Assembly (NCBI RefSeq): GCF_019097595.1
Contig: NC_080726.1
Span: forward strand, 9,894,205 to 9,958,204
From: Hemibagrus wyckioides
Taxonomy: Eukaryota; Chordata; Actinopteri; Siluriformes; Bagridae
DNA: 64,000 bases
Direction: 5' to 3'
Made by a program: the position numbers and the translations under genes
The notes under the pieces: generated by a model
Told to the model about the DNA's origin: nothing
Databases searched by the model: none
Seen by the model: only the letters and a program-made list of their open reading frames with translations
Shown here: one piece after another, positions 40,601 through 54,990 of the stretch
Position numbering within the stretch: position 1 is the stretch's first letter
Layout: each line of letters starts with the position of its first letter

Positions 40601-42370
40601 AATGCTATGACCAAAATTATGAAACTGACTTCCGCTACAAACCATTTTAGCCTTAAGAAGAAAGATGATTGATATTTAATTCATCAAAATCACACAACAC
40701 TTCTAATACCTATGTGTAGGAGTTATTTTGTATATGGCATTTGATCCAGTGTGTGGCTCTTTACAGTATGCTGTTCCCGTGACTAAATATGACAGAAGAG
40801 GATATAAACCACGTTCACGGCAGCTGATACTGACCGGAAGCAGTGCATTCATAGTAGAGGAGACTAAGCTAAAACAGCGCATTGATTACAGTACTCTGAA
40901 AGGTGGGGCAGCAAATGAAAATCATATATAGTGAGCATAAATAAATATCATAAATAATAAATATTAACCTTCCCCTGTAGGCATTTCTGTCAGCTCCCTG
41001 AGTGATGGCATTTTTGTCCTCCATGTGGTCTGTGAAGACAACAAACAGAAGGTGAGAGTAAATGAAGATCAGTAAACGATGGTTAGTTCAGACTGGCTGG
41101 TGTAGAAAAAATATATATATATATTAAATAATATCTTGTTCACAGGGTGATGCAGTGCTACAGAGTGATCACGTGATTGAGACGTTAACCAAAGTGGCAA
41201 TCTGTGCCGACAAGCTCAACAACATCAACATCAGCCAGGAAAGGTCAGCCTCGTGCATGTCTATTTCATGTGACTTGATGCATGTCTACTTCATGTGACT
41301 TGATGCATGTCTACTAAGTATATATTTAGTATATACATGTCTAAATTAAGGAAAAGTTTGGATTCCAAGCTGCTTTCTAATTTCTTTCATTTCAATCCCT
41401 TGAACAGCATAACATTCACAGTGTGTCAAGGAAAAGAAGGGATGATCGATTTTACGTCCGGCTCGGAGCTGCTCATTGCCAAAGCTAAGAACGGACACCT
41501 CTCTGTGGTAAGGAGTGGTGCTACGCATTGCCTTATAACTAGCACATTAACACATTAAAGCAATGCAGAATTACAATGTTAATTGGGTTGAGTAATTAAT
41601 TGTGATTCATTATGAATTCATTTGATTTTGGGTCGGTTTGATCCAATCTAGCCACAAAGCACCCTGTTAAAGAAATGATTAAAGTGTTAAAGAAATGATA
41701 GAAGCTAGTAAATAAATTCTCACATTGCTGTAGTTGACTATGGTAGCTAGGGATGATTGAGGGTGACGGTTTGTCTATGTTTTGGATTGCACTGCAGATT
41801 TGTACTGCAATAGCCAAATTAAATTTAAAAAAAAAACTATTATTTAGAATACAGCAATAATTGTGACTTGATTAAGCACACAGTGTCACACACCTAACTA
41901 CTAGTTAGTCATGACATTAGTTTGTTCTGCTGCCAAACAATTTATAATCCACTAGTAGGGGAAAAGAGGTGTAGATAAACATGTTTTCTGCATCGCTGAT
42001 GACAGGGTCATGTGTGGCCAAGGCTCATTGATACACGTGGGGAGTGAAGGCTGGCCCGTGTGATCCGATCCAACAGACAAGCTACTGTTGCTCAAACTTC
42101 TGAAGAAGTTAATGCTGGTTCTGATAGAAAGCTGTCAGAATACACAGTGCATGACGGGTCAGGGCTGTTTTGGCAGCAAAAGGAGGACCAACACAATATT
42201 AGGCAGGTGGTCATAATGTTATGCCTGATCTGTGTAAATGCCTTTTATGATTAACCTGCAAACCATCAGTCTCAGGTACGTCTAAACAGCTGAACATCTT
42301 TCTCAGTGACATACAATCCAGTGTGTGTCTTGATATTTTGCAGACTGCCCCTCGCCTCAATTCAAGATGA
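17269..42370 (+). CDS. myo1c: Unconventional myosin-Ic, complete 32-exon coding gene
   Basis: This gene encodes a single-headed, membrane-binding class I myosin that links actin to phosphoinositide membranes through an ATPase motor, a calmodulin-binding IQ neck and a TH1/PH tail. I joined 32 coding exons by hand. All have GT-AG introns and the reading frame is kept throughout, giving 1043 residues, close to the 1044 of the corresponding human isoform. The first exon, 17269-17286, reads MKYQAM and resembles the short human first exon beginning MRYRA. The last exon, 42344-42370, ends in APRLNSR and a stop, which is the C-terminus of vertebrate MYO1C; MYO1H ends differently, so this is myo1c and not myo1h. 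I cannot tell which teleost duplicate (a or b) it is. Three separate entries describe the motor, neck and tail exons, and further entries describe alternative first exons. No frameshift or missing key residue was seen. Confidence 0.96.
18990..19140. repeat. Dispersed repeat (CACAGCGCT...TTGGTCAGAAGGTG)
   Basis: It shares CTGATTGGTCAGAAGGTG and the following TAACAGC...CTGACAGTAG block with 36380-36490; a weaker relative lies near 59670-59750. Confidence 0.5.
22375..22540 (-). repeat. Common fish dispersed repeat
   Basis: GGGGGCTTGAACCCAACCTTC and AACCACTTAAGCTACCACTG. Shorter relatives appear at about 3560-3700, 5437-5600, 17840-17895 and 22950-23115. Confidence 0.5.
22690..23253 (-). mobile_element. 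Degraded Tc1-like remnant with nested short repeat
   Basis: 22790-22930 resembles the reverse complement of a Tc1 transposase end (TCATCCCAGAGGTGTTCAGT). GGTGTCCACAAACTTTTAGC at about 23222 looks like its terminal repeat. Between them, 22950-23115 is a separate dispersed repeat (ending in TTCAAACTCACAACCTTCTG). Confidence 0.5.
23971..24022. repeat. (CT)n microsatellite
   Basis: CT repeat with one GTCT interruption, in myo1c intron 1. A (GT)n block lies at about 24145-24168. Confidence 0.9.
24367..24462 (+). CDS. myo1c: Candidate alternative first coding exon of myo1c (32 residues)
   Basis: An ATG at 24367 opens 32 codons (starting [18 protein letters not shown] and ending in NLESLMD) that run without a stop to a strong GTAAGT donor after 24462. 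Splicing to the acceptor at 25178 keeps frame and would give a 1069-residue myosin Ic. An AT-rich TATA-like stretch (24321-24336) lies just upstream of the ATG. Human MYO1C also makes an isoform with a longer N-terminal extension (the nuclear form), but I see no sequence similarity between that extension and this one. The open frame, donor and phase support a real exon; transcription is unproven. Confidence 0.5.
25131..25177 (+). repeat. (CT)n tract forming the acceptor of the shared myo1c exon 2
   Basis: About 15 CT units run into CCTCCTTACGTGTTAG, which ends at 25177. The microsatellite serves as the polypyrimidine tract. Confidence 0.85.
25178..37656 (+). CDS. myo1c: myo1c exons 2-21: myosin motor domain
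   Basis: Exons: 25178-25333, 25427-25542, 27239-27437, 28214-28294, 28565-28744, 29867-29965, 30632-30745, 31310-31381, 31495-31614, 32579-32658, 33403-33508, 33887-33967, 34693-34784, 35188-35282, 35408-35454, 35583-35663, 36031-36136, 36980-37097, 37373-37486, 37580-37656. Numbered on the 1043-residue form, the P-loop GESGAGKT is at residues 121-128, switch I NSSRFGK at 175-181 and switch II DIYGFE at 401-406. The actin-binding and converter portions follow, with RCIKPND and the [18 protein letters not shown] block at the end of the head. The first methionines common to all isoforms are the two adjacent ATGs at 25205 and 25208; the human 1028-residue isoform starts at the equivalent place ([12 protein letters not shown]). 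A start at 25205 gives 1028 residues here. Every intron is GT-AG. Exon 2 and exon 14 acceptors use CT microsatellites as their pyrimidine tract. Confidence 0.95.
26439..26899 (+). mobile_element. Deleted Tc1-family element in a myo1c intron
   Basis: The left end reads GGCCGATCAGTCATAAC. The + strand encodes a transposase N-terminal fragment ([19 protein letters not shown]). The right end has decayed. It lies in the intron between the exons ending 25542 and starting 27239. Confidence 0.75.
34112..34250. repeat. Short Tc1-type end fragment in a myo1c intron
   Basis: GGACAATTTAATAGAAACAC and CAATCATGTGGTCAATCAAG resemble the terminal part of the 6.6 kb Tc1 family. The fragment is too short for certainty. 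Confidence 0.35.
34320..34600 (+). repeat. Dispersed repeat ending in (GAATT)n-type tail
   Basis: TTTCTTCCTCTTACCATCTA, then GCGCTATACAAATAAAATTG followed by GAATTGAATTGAA. The repeated short tail is typical of fish non-LTR retroposons. It sits in the myo1c intron just before the CT tract of exon 14. Confidence 0.6.
34631..34692 (+). repeat. (CT)n tract forming the acceptor of myo1c exon 14
   Basis: CT units with GTCT/GTGT interruptions run into CTTTGTAG at 34692. Confidence 0.85.
36380..36490. repeat. Second copy of the TTGGTCAGAAGGTG repeat
   Basis: It matches 18990-19140 over about 100 bases, inside a myo1c intron. Confidence 0.5.
37656..39340 (+). CDS. myo1c: myo1c exons 22-24: IQ neck and start of tail
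   Basis: Exons 37798-37866, 37997-38081 and 39181-39340 continue in frame from exon 21, whose last base supplies the first codon position. They encode the light-chain-binding lever arm: a first IQ-like segment ([11 protein letters not shown]), a second ([17 protein letters not shown]) and a more degenerate third ([18 protein letters not shown]). In the family these bind calmodulin. The stretch after the second IQ is very basic (RRRARRRRQ). The tail begins with [15 protein letters not shown] and reaches [11 protein letters not shown], as in mammalian MYO1C. The 1.1 kb intron 38082-39180 contains a GGAT/TAGG microsatellite and an old dispersed repeat but no further exon that I can see. Confidence 0.93.
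39437..42370 (+). CDS. myo1c: myo1c exons 25-32: TH1 tail with PH domain
   Basis: Exons: 39437-39520, 39638-39731, 40413-40468, 40767-40902, 40981-41051, 41146-41243, 41408-41507, 42344-42370. They encode the membrane-binding tail homology 1 region. The segment [12 protein letters not shown] at about residues 907-918 is the beta1-loop-beta2 phosphoinositide site of the PH fold. Its first lysine and last arginine correspond to the PIP2-contacting K892 and R903 of human MYO1C in the 1028-residue numbering, and the match of numbering is exact after subtracting the 15 extra N-terminal residues. The terminal exon has only 27 coding bases (TAPRLNSR and stop). Two Tc1-derived insertions lie in these introns (39881-40305 and 42000-42236) and leave the splice sites intact. 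Confidence 0.94.
39881..40305 (-). mobile_element. Deleted Tc1-family element in a myo1c intron
   Basis: It has the same ends as the 56.6 kb copy (TACCGATCAGCCATAAC at the left, TTATGCCTGAGCGGTGT at the right). It lies between the exons at 39638-39731 and 40413-40468, which are intact. Confidence 0.75.
42000..42236 (+). mobile_element. Truncated Tc1-family element in the last myo1c intron
   Basis: It encodes the [19 protein letters not shown] fragment on + and ends with TTATGCCTGATCTGTGTA. The other half is missing. It is about 100 bases upstream of the terminal coding exon. Confidence 0.7.
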
Positions 42371-43189
42371 TGTCTGCATCCTAAACCGGGGACCTGTCAC
42401 ACAGCCACAGACAGAGCTCCACTCTGCCATCGAGACGCCAGCCAGCCGCACCAAAGGCTTCGCTTCCACTCGTGACCTTCCAGCAAACTAATCAATATTT
42501 ATATTTCTGTCTTTGAGAATTTAATGTTGTTGTTATTTTATGATTTTATATTTTGAAGCCAAGAAATAACAATACATCAGTGCATATTTATTGCACTGTG
42601 TATCTATCTTGCTTAATTTGGGGAACAATAATTTGATGTCTGGGAAGCTTCTGCCTTATCTACAAGGAAAATCAGGGTTAGCAGTAAGAACTTTTTGATT
42701 GTTTCTGCTCACTTTTTCCAGGGACTCAGAAAGCAGAATTATACTCTTGCATTTTAGCTACAGTGGTGAGAAAACATTACTTAATGTTTAATATGAACAT
42801 TTAAATTATTCTTTCTTAGACCTTGTGCTATATTAAAGCTGTACCAAATACTTTTGCACGCATTAGCCAAATGATGTGGGCAAATAATAAGAAGGCTGAA
42901 CTGATTTGTTGAGAGTTGACGCAATGAAATACATCGAGAGTCTGTGTTAAGTCTTCTGGAAGTATGAAGAAAGGAGGGACTTTCTTAGTATGATAACAAT
43001 GCATGTTAACCGTTACCTTAACGGTAATAGAAAGCCAAGTGGATTTTATTCAAGCCAAGTTAAAATGATGTGTTGGGATATGCTTGAACATATTTGGCTC
43101 CATTATACCAAATCCTTTAGTCACACATTAATAGCTTTACCCTTTACTGATGATATTTATGCAAGTTTTTCCTTATTATTTAGAGGTTT

Positions 43190-43259
<70 letters not shown>

Positions 43260-44000
43260 GATTGTCTCCTATGGTTTGATACCAGGCAACATGTTCTGCC
43301 TGTAGAATAACTACTCCAAGTACATTAGTAAATAGTCGTCTCACTCTTTAAACACTGGATACATAGTAATGTCGTTTTCTAATCCACATGCTACTTAGGC
43401 TAAAGGTAAGCAGCTATTAGCTTGTGAGGAAGAAAATGTTAGAGAAGTATCCACAAAAAAGGGGTTTGTGTACTGTAAGGAAGCACATGTTTTGTGCATT
43501 ATAACTACGGAATTTCAGGAACAAAAGTGCGCATTAGCACGATACAGACATGCACTTCATAGGAAACCACGCACCTTTGTAATGTGTATACAGTATAATC
43601 TTTGATCATGCCTTTTAAAATTTCGATGGTTAAAGGGTTACTTTAGAAAGTGAAGCAAGTGCCTATATCAGTTATTCTCACAGCAAACGTTAAGCTTTAA
43701 AGATGACACTATTAAAACGCAACTGTAAAAAGCTAAGTGCCACGTGTAACATAGAACAAATATATAAAAAAATATATTTTTATGGTTATAAAAATGTTCC
43801 CAACGCTGTCCTTGGAAAAGCTTTGATTAATGTTTTCTTACTGCACCTGTAGACAAGCATAATTGACACTTGTGATTTTGTTTTATACTGTTTGTGTAAT
43901 TTAAACAACTGAAAAATGTTCTTCGGATGCAAACTGACAAATATATCTCAGCATAATAAAGCCGATTTCATAAATAAAGCTTTTGTCACTCCTCAGTCTC
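42371..44000 (+). other. myo1c: myo1c 3'UTR and polyadenylation signals
   Basis: After the stop at 42368-42370 there is about 1.6 kb of AT-rich non-coding sequence ending in two AATAAA hexamers at 43955-43960 and 43973-43978, so cleavage is expected near 43990-44000. The stretch includes a (TA)n microsatellite at 43192-43257. No competing gene is seen here on either strand. The exact 3' end is inferred. Confidence 0.7.
43192..43257. repeat. (TA)n microsatellite in the myo1c 3'UTR
   Basis: About 33 TA units; self-complementary, so the RNA could form a hairpin. Confidence 0.95.
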
Positions 44001-44100
44001 TTGTCCACTGATTCTGTGAGACATATAAAGGTCAGTATGTAGTCTAGCCCATAAATATTTGCTCACTGACAAAGTTATTGTAGCTGTCTATGACAGTATA

Positions 44101-44860
44101 TACACTATATTGTCAAAAGTTTTGGGACACCCCTCCAAATCATTGAATTCAGGGGTTGGGCTCGGCCCCTTAGTTCCAGTGAAAGGAACTCTTAATGCTT
44201 CAGCATACCAAGATATTTCTTTGGACAATTTCATGCTCCCAACTTTGTGGGAACAGTTTGGGGATGACTGCACACCAGTGCTCAAAGCAAGGTCCATAAA
44301 GACATGGATGAATGAGAGCGGAGACTGTGAGCCAGGCCTTTTCATCCAACATCAGTTCCTGACCTCACAAATGCGCTTCTAGAGGAATGGTCAAAAATTC
44401 CCACAAACACTCCTAAACCTCATGGAAATCCTTCCCAGAAGAGTTGAAGCTGTTATAGCTGCAAAAGGGTGGGCCAACTCCATATTACATTCATGTGCAT
44501 GTAAAGGCAGACGTCCGAGTTTTGGCCTGGCTCGCAGTCTCCACTCTAATTCATCCCAAAGGTGTTCCATCGGGTTGAGGTCAGGACTCTGTGCAGGCCA
44601 GTCAAGTTCCTCCACACCAAACTCACTCATCCATGTCTTTATGGAGCTTTGCTTTGTGTGCTGATGTGCAGTCATGAAGGAGCCATCCCCAAACTGTTCC
44701 CACAAAGTTGGGAGCATGAAATTGTCCAAAATGTCTTGGTATGCTGAAGCATTAAGAGTTCCTTTCAGTGGAACTAAGGGGCAGAGTCCAACCCCTGAAA
44801 AACAACACCTGAATTCAATGATTTGGAGGGGTGTCCCTAAACATTTAGCAATATAGTGTA
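44101..44860. mobile_element. Fold-back Tc1-family derivative (inverted duplication)
   Basis: The ends are terminal inverted repeats (TACACTATATTG... and ...CAATATAGTGTA). The left arm reads the 3' part of a Tc1-type transposase on +, and the right arm reads the same part on -, so DNFMLPTLWEQFGD is encoded twice in opposite directions. The right arm keeps the catalytic DWPAQSPDLNPMEHLWDE segment. The left arm has lost that segment but keeps the 3' flank. No intact transposase is possible. Confidence 0.85.
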
Positions 44861-44974
44861 GGAGTTGAACTGATAAGACTAAAGACTTTTAGTGTTATTT
44901 GGAGGGGTTTTACATCAAACTGTAAATACACACTGAAAGCAGACAGTTGAGAGAGATTTTTATTTATTTAATAA

Positions 44975-45080
44975 TCTATAGCTGTCCAGTTTGGATAAAT
45001 CTGTGCTTTTGATAAATTCCTGTTTTCAGCTGTCCGGAGTGGAACTTGATGTCGCCTGCTTCTGTAACTTCCCTTACATT
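44975..45080 (-). mobile_element. Short piece of the same Tc1 family
   Basis: The CAGCTGTCCGGAGTGGAACT segment corresponds to CTGACAGGAGTGGAACCTG at 6.86 kb. It is probably the other side of the 46.3 kb fragment. Confidence 0.5.
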
Positions 45081-45239
45081 GGGGTATTAATTGCCTTCCA
45101 AAAGAAAAAGAGAACAATGATAATTTGGTGGATATTTTTTTTATAATAGAAAATGAGAAATGAAATAGGATGTTCGTTGTGAAGCCATAACCCTTCCCCA
45201 AAAGTAAAATAATATCTGATTAACTGTAATCTGAACACT

Positions 45240-45597
45240 GACTGGGCAGCATGGTGGCTTAGTGGTTAGCACTGTTGCCTCACAGCAAGAAGGTCCTGGG
45301 TTTGATGAACAGGCAGGGCCTTTCTGTGTGGAGTTTGCATGTTCTCCCCGTGCCTGTGTGGGTTTACTCTGGTTTCCTTCCACAGTCCAAAAACATGTAC
45401 ATCAGGTTGCTTGGTAATTCTAAATTGCCCATAGTTGTGTGTGTGTAGTTGTCTGTCTATATGTGGCCCTGCGATGGACTGGTGACCTGTCCAGGGTGTA
45501 CCCCTGCCTTTTGCCCTTTGTGCACTGGGATAGGCTCCAGCAGACCCCCGTGACCCTAATTAGGAATAAAGTGGGTATAGAAGATGGATGGATGAAC
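45240..45597 (+). repeat. Retroposon 3' region with ATGG tail
   Basis: A 350-base copy of a very common fish dispersed repeat, from GGGCAGCATGGTGGCTTAGT to the ATGGATGG tail. The fixed 3' end with a microsatellite tail is the pattern of LINE/SINE retroposition. Confidence 0.7.
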
Positions 45598-46027
45598 ACT
45601 AAGTCAGATGTCTGAGACAGTGTAGCTACCCAGGTTACACAATCAAAGCGTCTAAGTTTAAAATAATGTAATTACGGCTAAAAATGGCTACTTTGCTTGT
45701 AATTTTTAACTGTCATGTATCTCGGCACCACTGGCTCAGACTGAATGGTGTATGTTGTTGCATGCAGTTGTGAAGCCATGCAAGTGGTCATGCTACTGTC
45801 TGTGGTGCAGCGGGAGTCCCTTTGTATGCTGGGCTGTGTGGGACATTATTCGTGTATACACTCCAGTTTAACGCCTGTAAACTAGAGGTTTGTTTTTCAT
45901 CTTTTTTTTATGTTAAAACCATGAGGGATGGCAACTTTTGTACTCTTAATATATTTTTGAATTGCTTTGACAATGTTACAAATATATATTTACACAGTTT
46001 ATACAAAAATATTGCACAAAATGTGTA

Positions 46028-46028
<1 letters not shown>

Positions 46029-46079
<51 letters not shown>
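46029..46079. repeat. (TAA)n microsatellite
   Basis: About 17 TAA units, followed by an AAAT/AAAC-rich stretch to about 46155. Confidence 0.9.
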
Positions 46080-46082
<3 letters not shown>

Positions 46083-46254
46083 TAAAAAGAGGAAGAAGAA
46101 GAATGTTAAATATAGACAAACAAACAAGCAAACAAATAAATAAATAAATAAATAAAGTCGAAACACCTTGCTGGTGAGAGAGGACAGATCAAAAGTAGCT
46201 AACAGAAAGTCTACAGTAATTGAAATAAACTCTCATTAAAACTATGGTGAGCAG

Positions 46255-46590
46255 AAAAACATCTCAGATCACAGAACAAATCGTGTGGACTTCTGCTATT
46301 GTAGCCTATCCACCTTAAGCTCAATGTTTTATGCAACCTGAGATGCTTTTTCAGCTCATCATGCTTGTAAACAATAATTATATAAGTTACTATATTCTTC
46401 CTGGCAGTTCTATACAATCTGGTGATTTTTAATATCTCATCAAGAAGGCGTTTCCATATACAGAATTCTTGCTTATTTTATTTTTGTGGTTGTTTTTTCT
46501 TTCTCCACACCATTCTGTGTAAACTAGAGATTTTTGTGTGACCAGACCATCTGCCACTAACATCGATGTCATGGCTAAGTCATGTTTTTT
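46255..46590 (-). mobile_element. Second remnant of the 6.6 kb Tc1 family
   Basis: It shares the segment around GATGCTTTTTCAGCTCATCATGC with the copy at 6.9 kb, with several deletions. A related shorter piece is at about 44975-45080, so one element may have been split by later insertions. Confidence 0.6.
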
Positions 46591-46784
46591 TTTATTTCTG
46601 ATGTTTGATATTAACATTAATTAAAGCTCTTGAAAAATGTAAGAGAATTTCATCCATAGGGTAGTGCATGTCTCACATGTATTTATAAAGGTATGTTGAT
46701 TACTTTATTTACTATAAGACTTTTCTATTTGGGTGTGTGTGTATGTGTGTTTATGATTTCCACTGTTGTTTTTGCATGTCAAGG

Positions 46785-47214
46785 TACACTGATCGGGCAT
46801 AGCATTATGACCACCTGCCTAGTATTGTGCTGGTCCTCCTTTTATTGCCAAAACAGCCCTGAACCATTGAGGCATGGTGGTATCTGGCACCAAGATGTTA
46901 GCAGCAGATCCTTTAAGTCCTGATTTAAAGGATAATTAGAGGACTTACAGGACTTAAAAGATACTTTTGATAGATACTGACCACTGCAGACCAGGAACAC
47001 CCCACAAGAGCTGCAGTTTTGGAGATCCAGTCATCTAACCATCTACAATTCTCGCCCTTGGCAAACTCGCTGAAATCCTTACACTTCCTCCTTCAAACAC
47101 ATCGAATTTGAGGACAAAATGTTTACTTGCTGCCTAATATATCACACCCACTAACAGGTGCCATGATGAGGAGATAATCAGTCTTATTCACTAATGTTAT
47201 GCCTGATCGGTCTA
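46785..47214 (-). mobile_element. Deleted Tc1-family element (same family)
   Basis: Its ends resemble those of the copy at 56.6 kb (TACACTGATCGGGCAT at the left, GCCTGATCGGTCTA at the right). The transposase fragment has been lost and only the flank segments remain. It abuts the inferred NLR promoter. Confidence 0.75.
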
Positions 47215-47273
47215 CTTGTATAAATGAATCATGGAAATGAAATTATGTACCAGACCGCCTCTTCATAATTTTA

Positions 47274-47819
47274 AGGGCGGGGACCAAATACCACTACTAC
47301 ACTTTAGCTGACCTTCGTGAATACAAACCCAACTTGTACATTTTGACTGTAACTATGCACGTGTACAAGATACAAGTTTTTATTTATCGTGATTTACTTG
47401 CACCATAATCGTGGAGGTCATTTTAGGTGAGAGCGCCTAGGTGTGAGTGTTAATGCGCTTGAACGTGGGGGAAAACCCACTAGTTTCGGTTTTAAGTGTT
47501 AACGTAGTTTATCTACTCCAGCGCATTTATTTATTTTGCATTGGAATTAAAGTGTCCATATGGATAAAGTCGATCGAAATCCGCCTGAGGTTTGATCCAT
47601 TTAATCTTTATCCGTTATATTATAGCCAAAGTATCGCATTTTTACGTAGTCCTCTAAGTGATTTCATCATTTGATTTAGCTGACATGTTCATGCTTTTGC
47701 CTTTCAACAGCTCTTTACCCCCAAAGTAACCAACTTCTAAGAGGAACAGTGGCTTTTCATCGACAGCATTAAAGAGAAAGTGAAGAGTTTACAGTCTAAT
47801 TTCCTTTCTATCAAACCTG
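47274..47819 (+). promoter_or_regulatory. 5' region of the NLR gene with candidate untranslated exon
   Basis: A 3' splice site (TTTCAACAG) ends at 47710, so 47711-47819 is probably the leader of the first coding exon and a non-coding exon lies upstream. The best candidate ends at 47426 before a GTGAGAG donor. A GC box (GGGCGGGG) lies at about 47274 and a TATAAATG at about 47219, directly next to the end of a Tc1 remnant (46785-47214). The acceptor is convincing; the upstream exon and promoter are inferred. Confidence 0.35.
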
Positions 47820-52508
<4,689 letters not shown>

Positions 52509-53244
52509 TCCCCAGTTAACAAGTTATTATAGATTAAAGACATGTTATTGGTAAAAGGTAATATAACTCAGGATACGTCTAGTTTTCTCTGGACTAGGAT
52601 TGTGTTACACCCGTTATGGTCTGAATCTGCATGGACATGGGTTATAAAGATGCTGGATGCATTGTATAGGGATGTTGTACCTTGTGGAAGGGACTGCACA
52701 GTTAATATGTATTGGATAGTGTTGATTTCCACGTATTGGAAAGGCTGACGTGTGACTGGAACCTGCACCTTTTGTTTCTGGAACCGTTCACTGATACAAG
52801 ACATGCAACTTGGTGCAGTGATGATGTTGATGAACTTGTTGATGAACACCACTTGACCAGTGGTGCAGTCTATACACTGTGCCTTTTATACCACATGGTC
52901 AGTAGGTACTATGAACTCTGTTGTTTACCATTTGTATTGTGCTCCTCTGTGAACAAGATGAAATCTGGATTTTGCTGACCAATTAATCTTTCCCACTCAT
53001 CAGCAGTTGAGCTTTGACCTAGTAGAAAGTCTTACAAATCACTCAGGAAATTTCAAAGCTTAACTGAAAACTAAAGAGTGAGAGTTTTTATCAGTTATTG
53101 TGTTACACTATCATGGATGTTTACTTATAAATAATTAGTTTCCATAAAAAAGTAGGAATAATTTTATTGAATTTCACAATAGCCAAGTCCGCTAGACCAA
53201 ACCTTAATTATTCATAGCTTTTCGTCCAAGTCGGATCATTCATT

Positions 53245-53360
53245 CATCTTAAGGAAGTGCCTTATCTTGGTCAGTCATGGATCCAGAGCCTCTCCCAGGA
53301 ACTCTGGCCATGTGATGGTAATACACTCTGGATGGGATGTCAGTCTATCGCAGGTGATCA
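53245..53360 (-). repeat. Retroposon fragment in reverse orientation
   Basis: GATGGGATGTCAGTCTATCGC resembles the reverse complement of the TGGACTGG...CATCC part of the same family. It lies downstream of the NLR gene. Confidence 0.45.
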
Positions 53361-53994
53361 TTCAAATTCTTATAATAATTCAAATTCTTGCAATAATTCC
53401 TATCTGGTGTTGAAACACAGTATGATTGCACTAACCAGACCAAATATCTGAAGTGTCAGCCTGCAGAAACGCCTTGTTTCGTTTGACATGTGACTTCTAC
53501 TTTCACAATTATGTGGGTTTTTTTTTTTTTCTTCATTATTGTTACAACACTTGGGTGGTTTTTAGGTCCTTGTCCAAGTCTGTATGGTTGCATATGTTGA
53601 ATGCAAGGAAAGGAAAAAATAAAAATGTGAAAACGTGTCATTCCAATATTAAGGTCAGAAGGACAGAATGGCCGATTAGGGAACATGCTTCCTTTCCACG
53701 CACACTCGGTCAGACATGTCGGAGCAAAGCAAAAGAACAAACAGTTCAGGTTTTAATTTTCTTTTTTAAAGTGTTTACAATGGTTACATTTTGCCTGTTA
53801 CAGTAAAACTCTAATGCAATTATTTATTTAATGTTTGTATATAATTAAAATGAGTTTCTCTCTCAGCACTGTTGTATGCAGTCATTTAATCAGACTGGTG
53901 TGTTTGTGTTTATATGTACAGTAATCTCCATAGTGCCATCATTCCTTCCCATCAAACATCTCCATAAACACAAAAGCTGCAAAATGATTGTCAA

Positions 53995-54250
53995 CTTTAT
54001 TTAGTTGTCAAGTCAAGTAAAGAAGCTTTTATTGCCATTTTAACCATATATAGCGGATGCACTACACAGTGAAATGAAACAACCTTTCTCCAGGACCCTG
54101 GTGCTATATGAAACAACATAGAGCTACAAAACACAGAGCTTAGGACTGAAAGTAAGTTGTCCTAGCCACATAAAGTGCAACGTGTGCAACCTGGTGCAAA
54201 CAGACAACAAAACAGTACAGGATAGATACACTTGTAAACAAGGGTTTACA
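53995..54250. repeat. Dispersed fish repeat in the NLR-slc43a2 spacer
   Basis: TCAAGTCAAGTAAAGAAGCTTTTATTGCC and the following CACAGTGAAATGAAACAACC segment form a recurring fish repeat. Non-coding. Confidence 0.45.
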
Positions 54251-54430
54251 GTTATATATGTAAATGAGACAAATACAACACATTTAAGACATTTATTATA
54301 ATTATAATCAAATATCAAAAACTGAACATTACATTTACTTCTGGTTCTTGTTAATCTATTTTATATTTTATATTTGATCACTGCAATAGACGCACTTATT
54401 GTTTTTTTAAGGTGTAATTACTGATTTCAG

Positions 54431-54444
54431 CCACCAGAGGGAGA
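54431..54444 (+). promoter_or_regulatory. CTCF-like motif
   Basis: CCACCAGAGGGAGA fits the CTCF core on the + strand with one clear mismatch. It lies between the NLR gene and the slc43a2 promoter. Motif match only. Confidence 0.3.
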
Positions 54445-54990
54445 CTGTGCGTGCTTTAATTGGTTCATTACTCCTGGTCTCTCCAAAGTTTTGGAACAAA
54501 TAGTCATGCTGTTGTTTGCGCTCTCAGGCTCACGAAGAATATTTCCTTACTATGTTGGAAACATGATTACAATGATCATTTAGTCCAGACTTAATTCTCA
54601 GACTGTAAGGTGAGCTACATTTATAGTCACTTTGTATAGGAGTGTATTTTAACATCCTCATTCAGGCAAAGTAGCCTATAAGGATGGTTTTCGGGAAAGT
54701 TATTCTATACTATAAATAAATAGGGTACCTGTTGACTATTATTTCAGTATAATTATAATTTACAGTTACTGTTATCTCCAGCTTCACCCAAAGACAACAT
54801 CTTTGTCCTGAAGCACTGTAAATACTTCAGGCTATAAATGATGGACAGTGACACAAATTCATCATAACGATCTTGAGGTCGGAAATGAGAGAGAGATCTC
54901 CTTTATAACCCGAAAAACACATCTGTTTCACAGAAAATGTTCTTATTGTGGGACACAGAGAACCCTCGTTACATATTCATGAGTGCTCGC

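Larger units (their letters stand above)
52509..54960 (+). other. NLR 3' flank and spacer
   Basis: The NLR 3'UTR begins at 52509. An ATTAAA (52533-52538) lies very near the stop and an AATAAA at about 53618-53623; either could end the transcript. Beyond are two repeat fragments and a CTCF-like site, with no further gene. Confidence 0.45.

Noticed and set aside
17269..42370. Assignment of the myosin gene to myo1h
   Set aside because: The C-terminus APRLNSR, the tail sequence and the MKYQAM-type first exon fit MYO1C and not MYO1H.
45240..45597. Possible tRNA-like gene (box B-like GGTTTGATGAAC)
   Set aside because: It is part of a dispersed retroposon and no cloverleaf can be formed.
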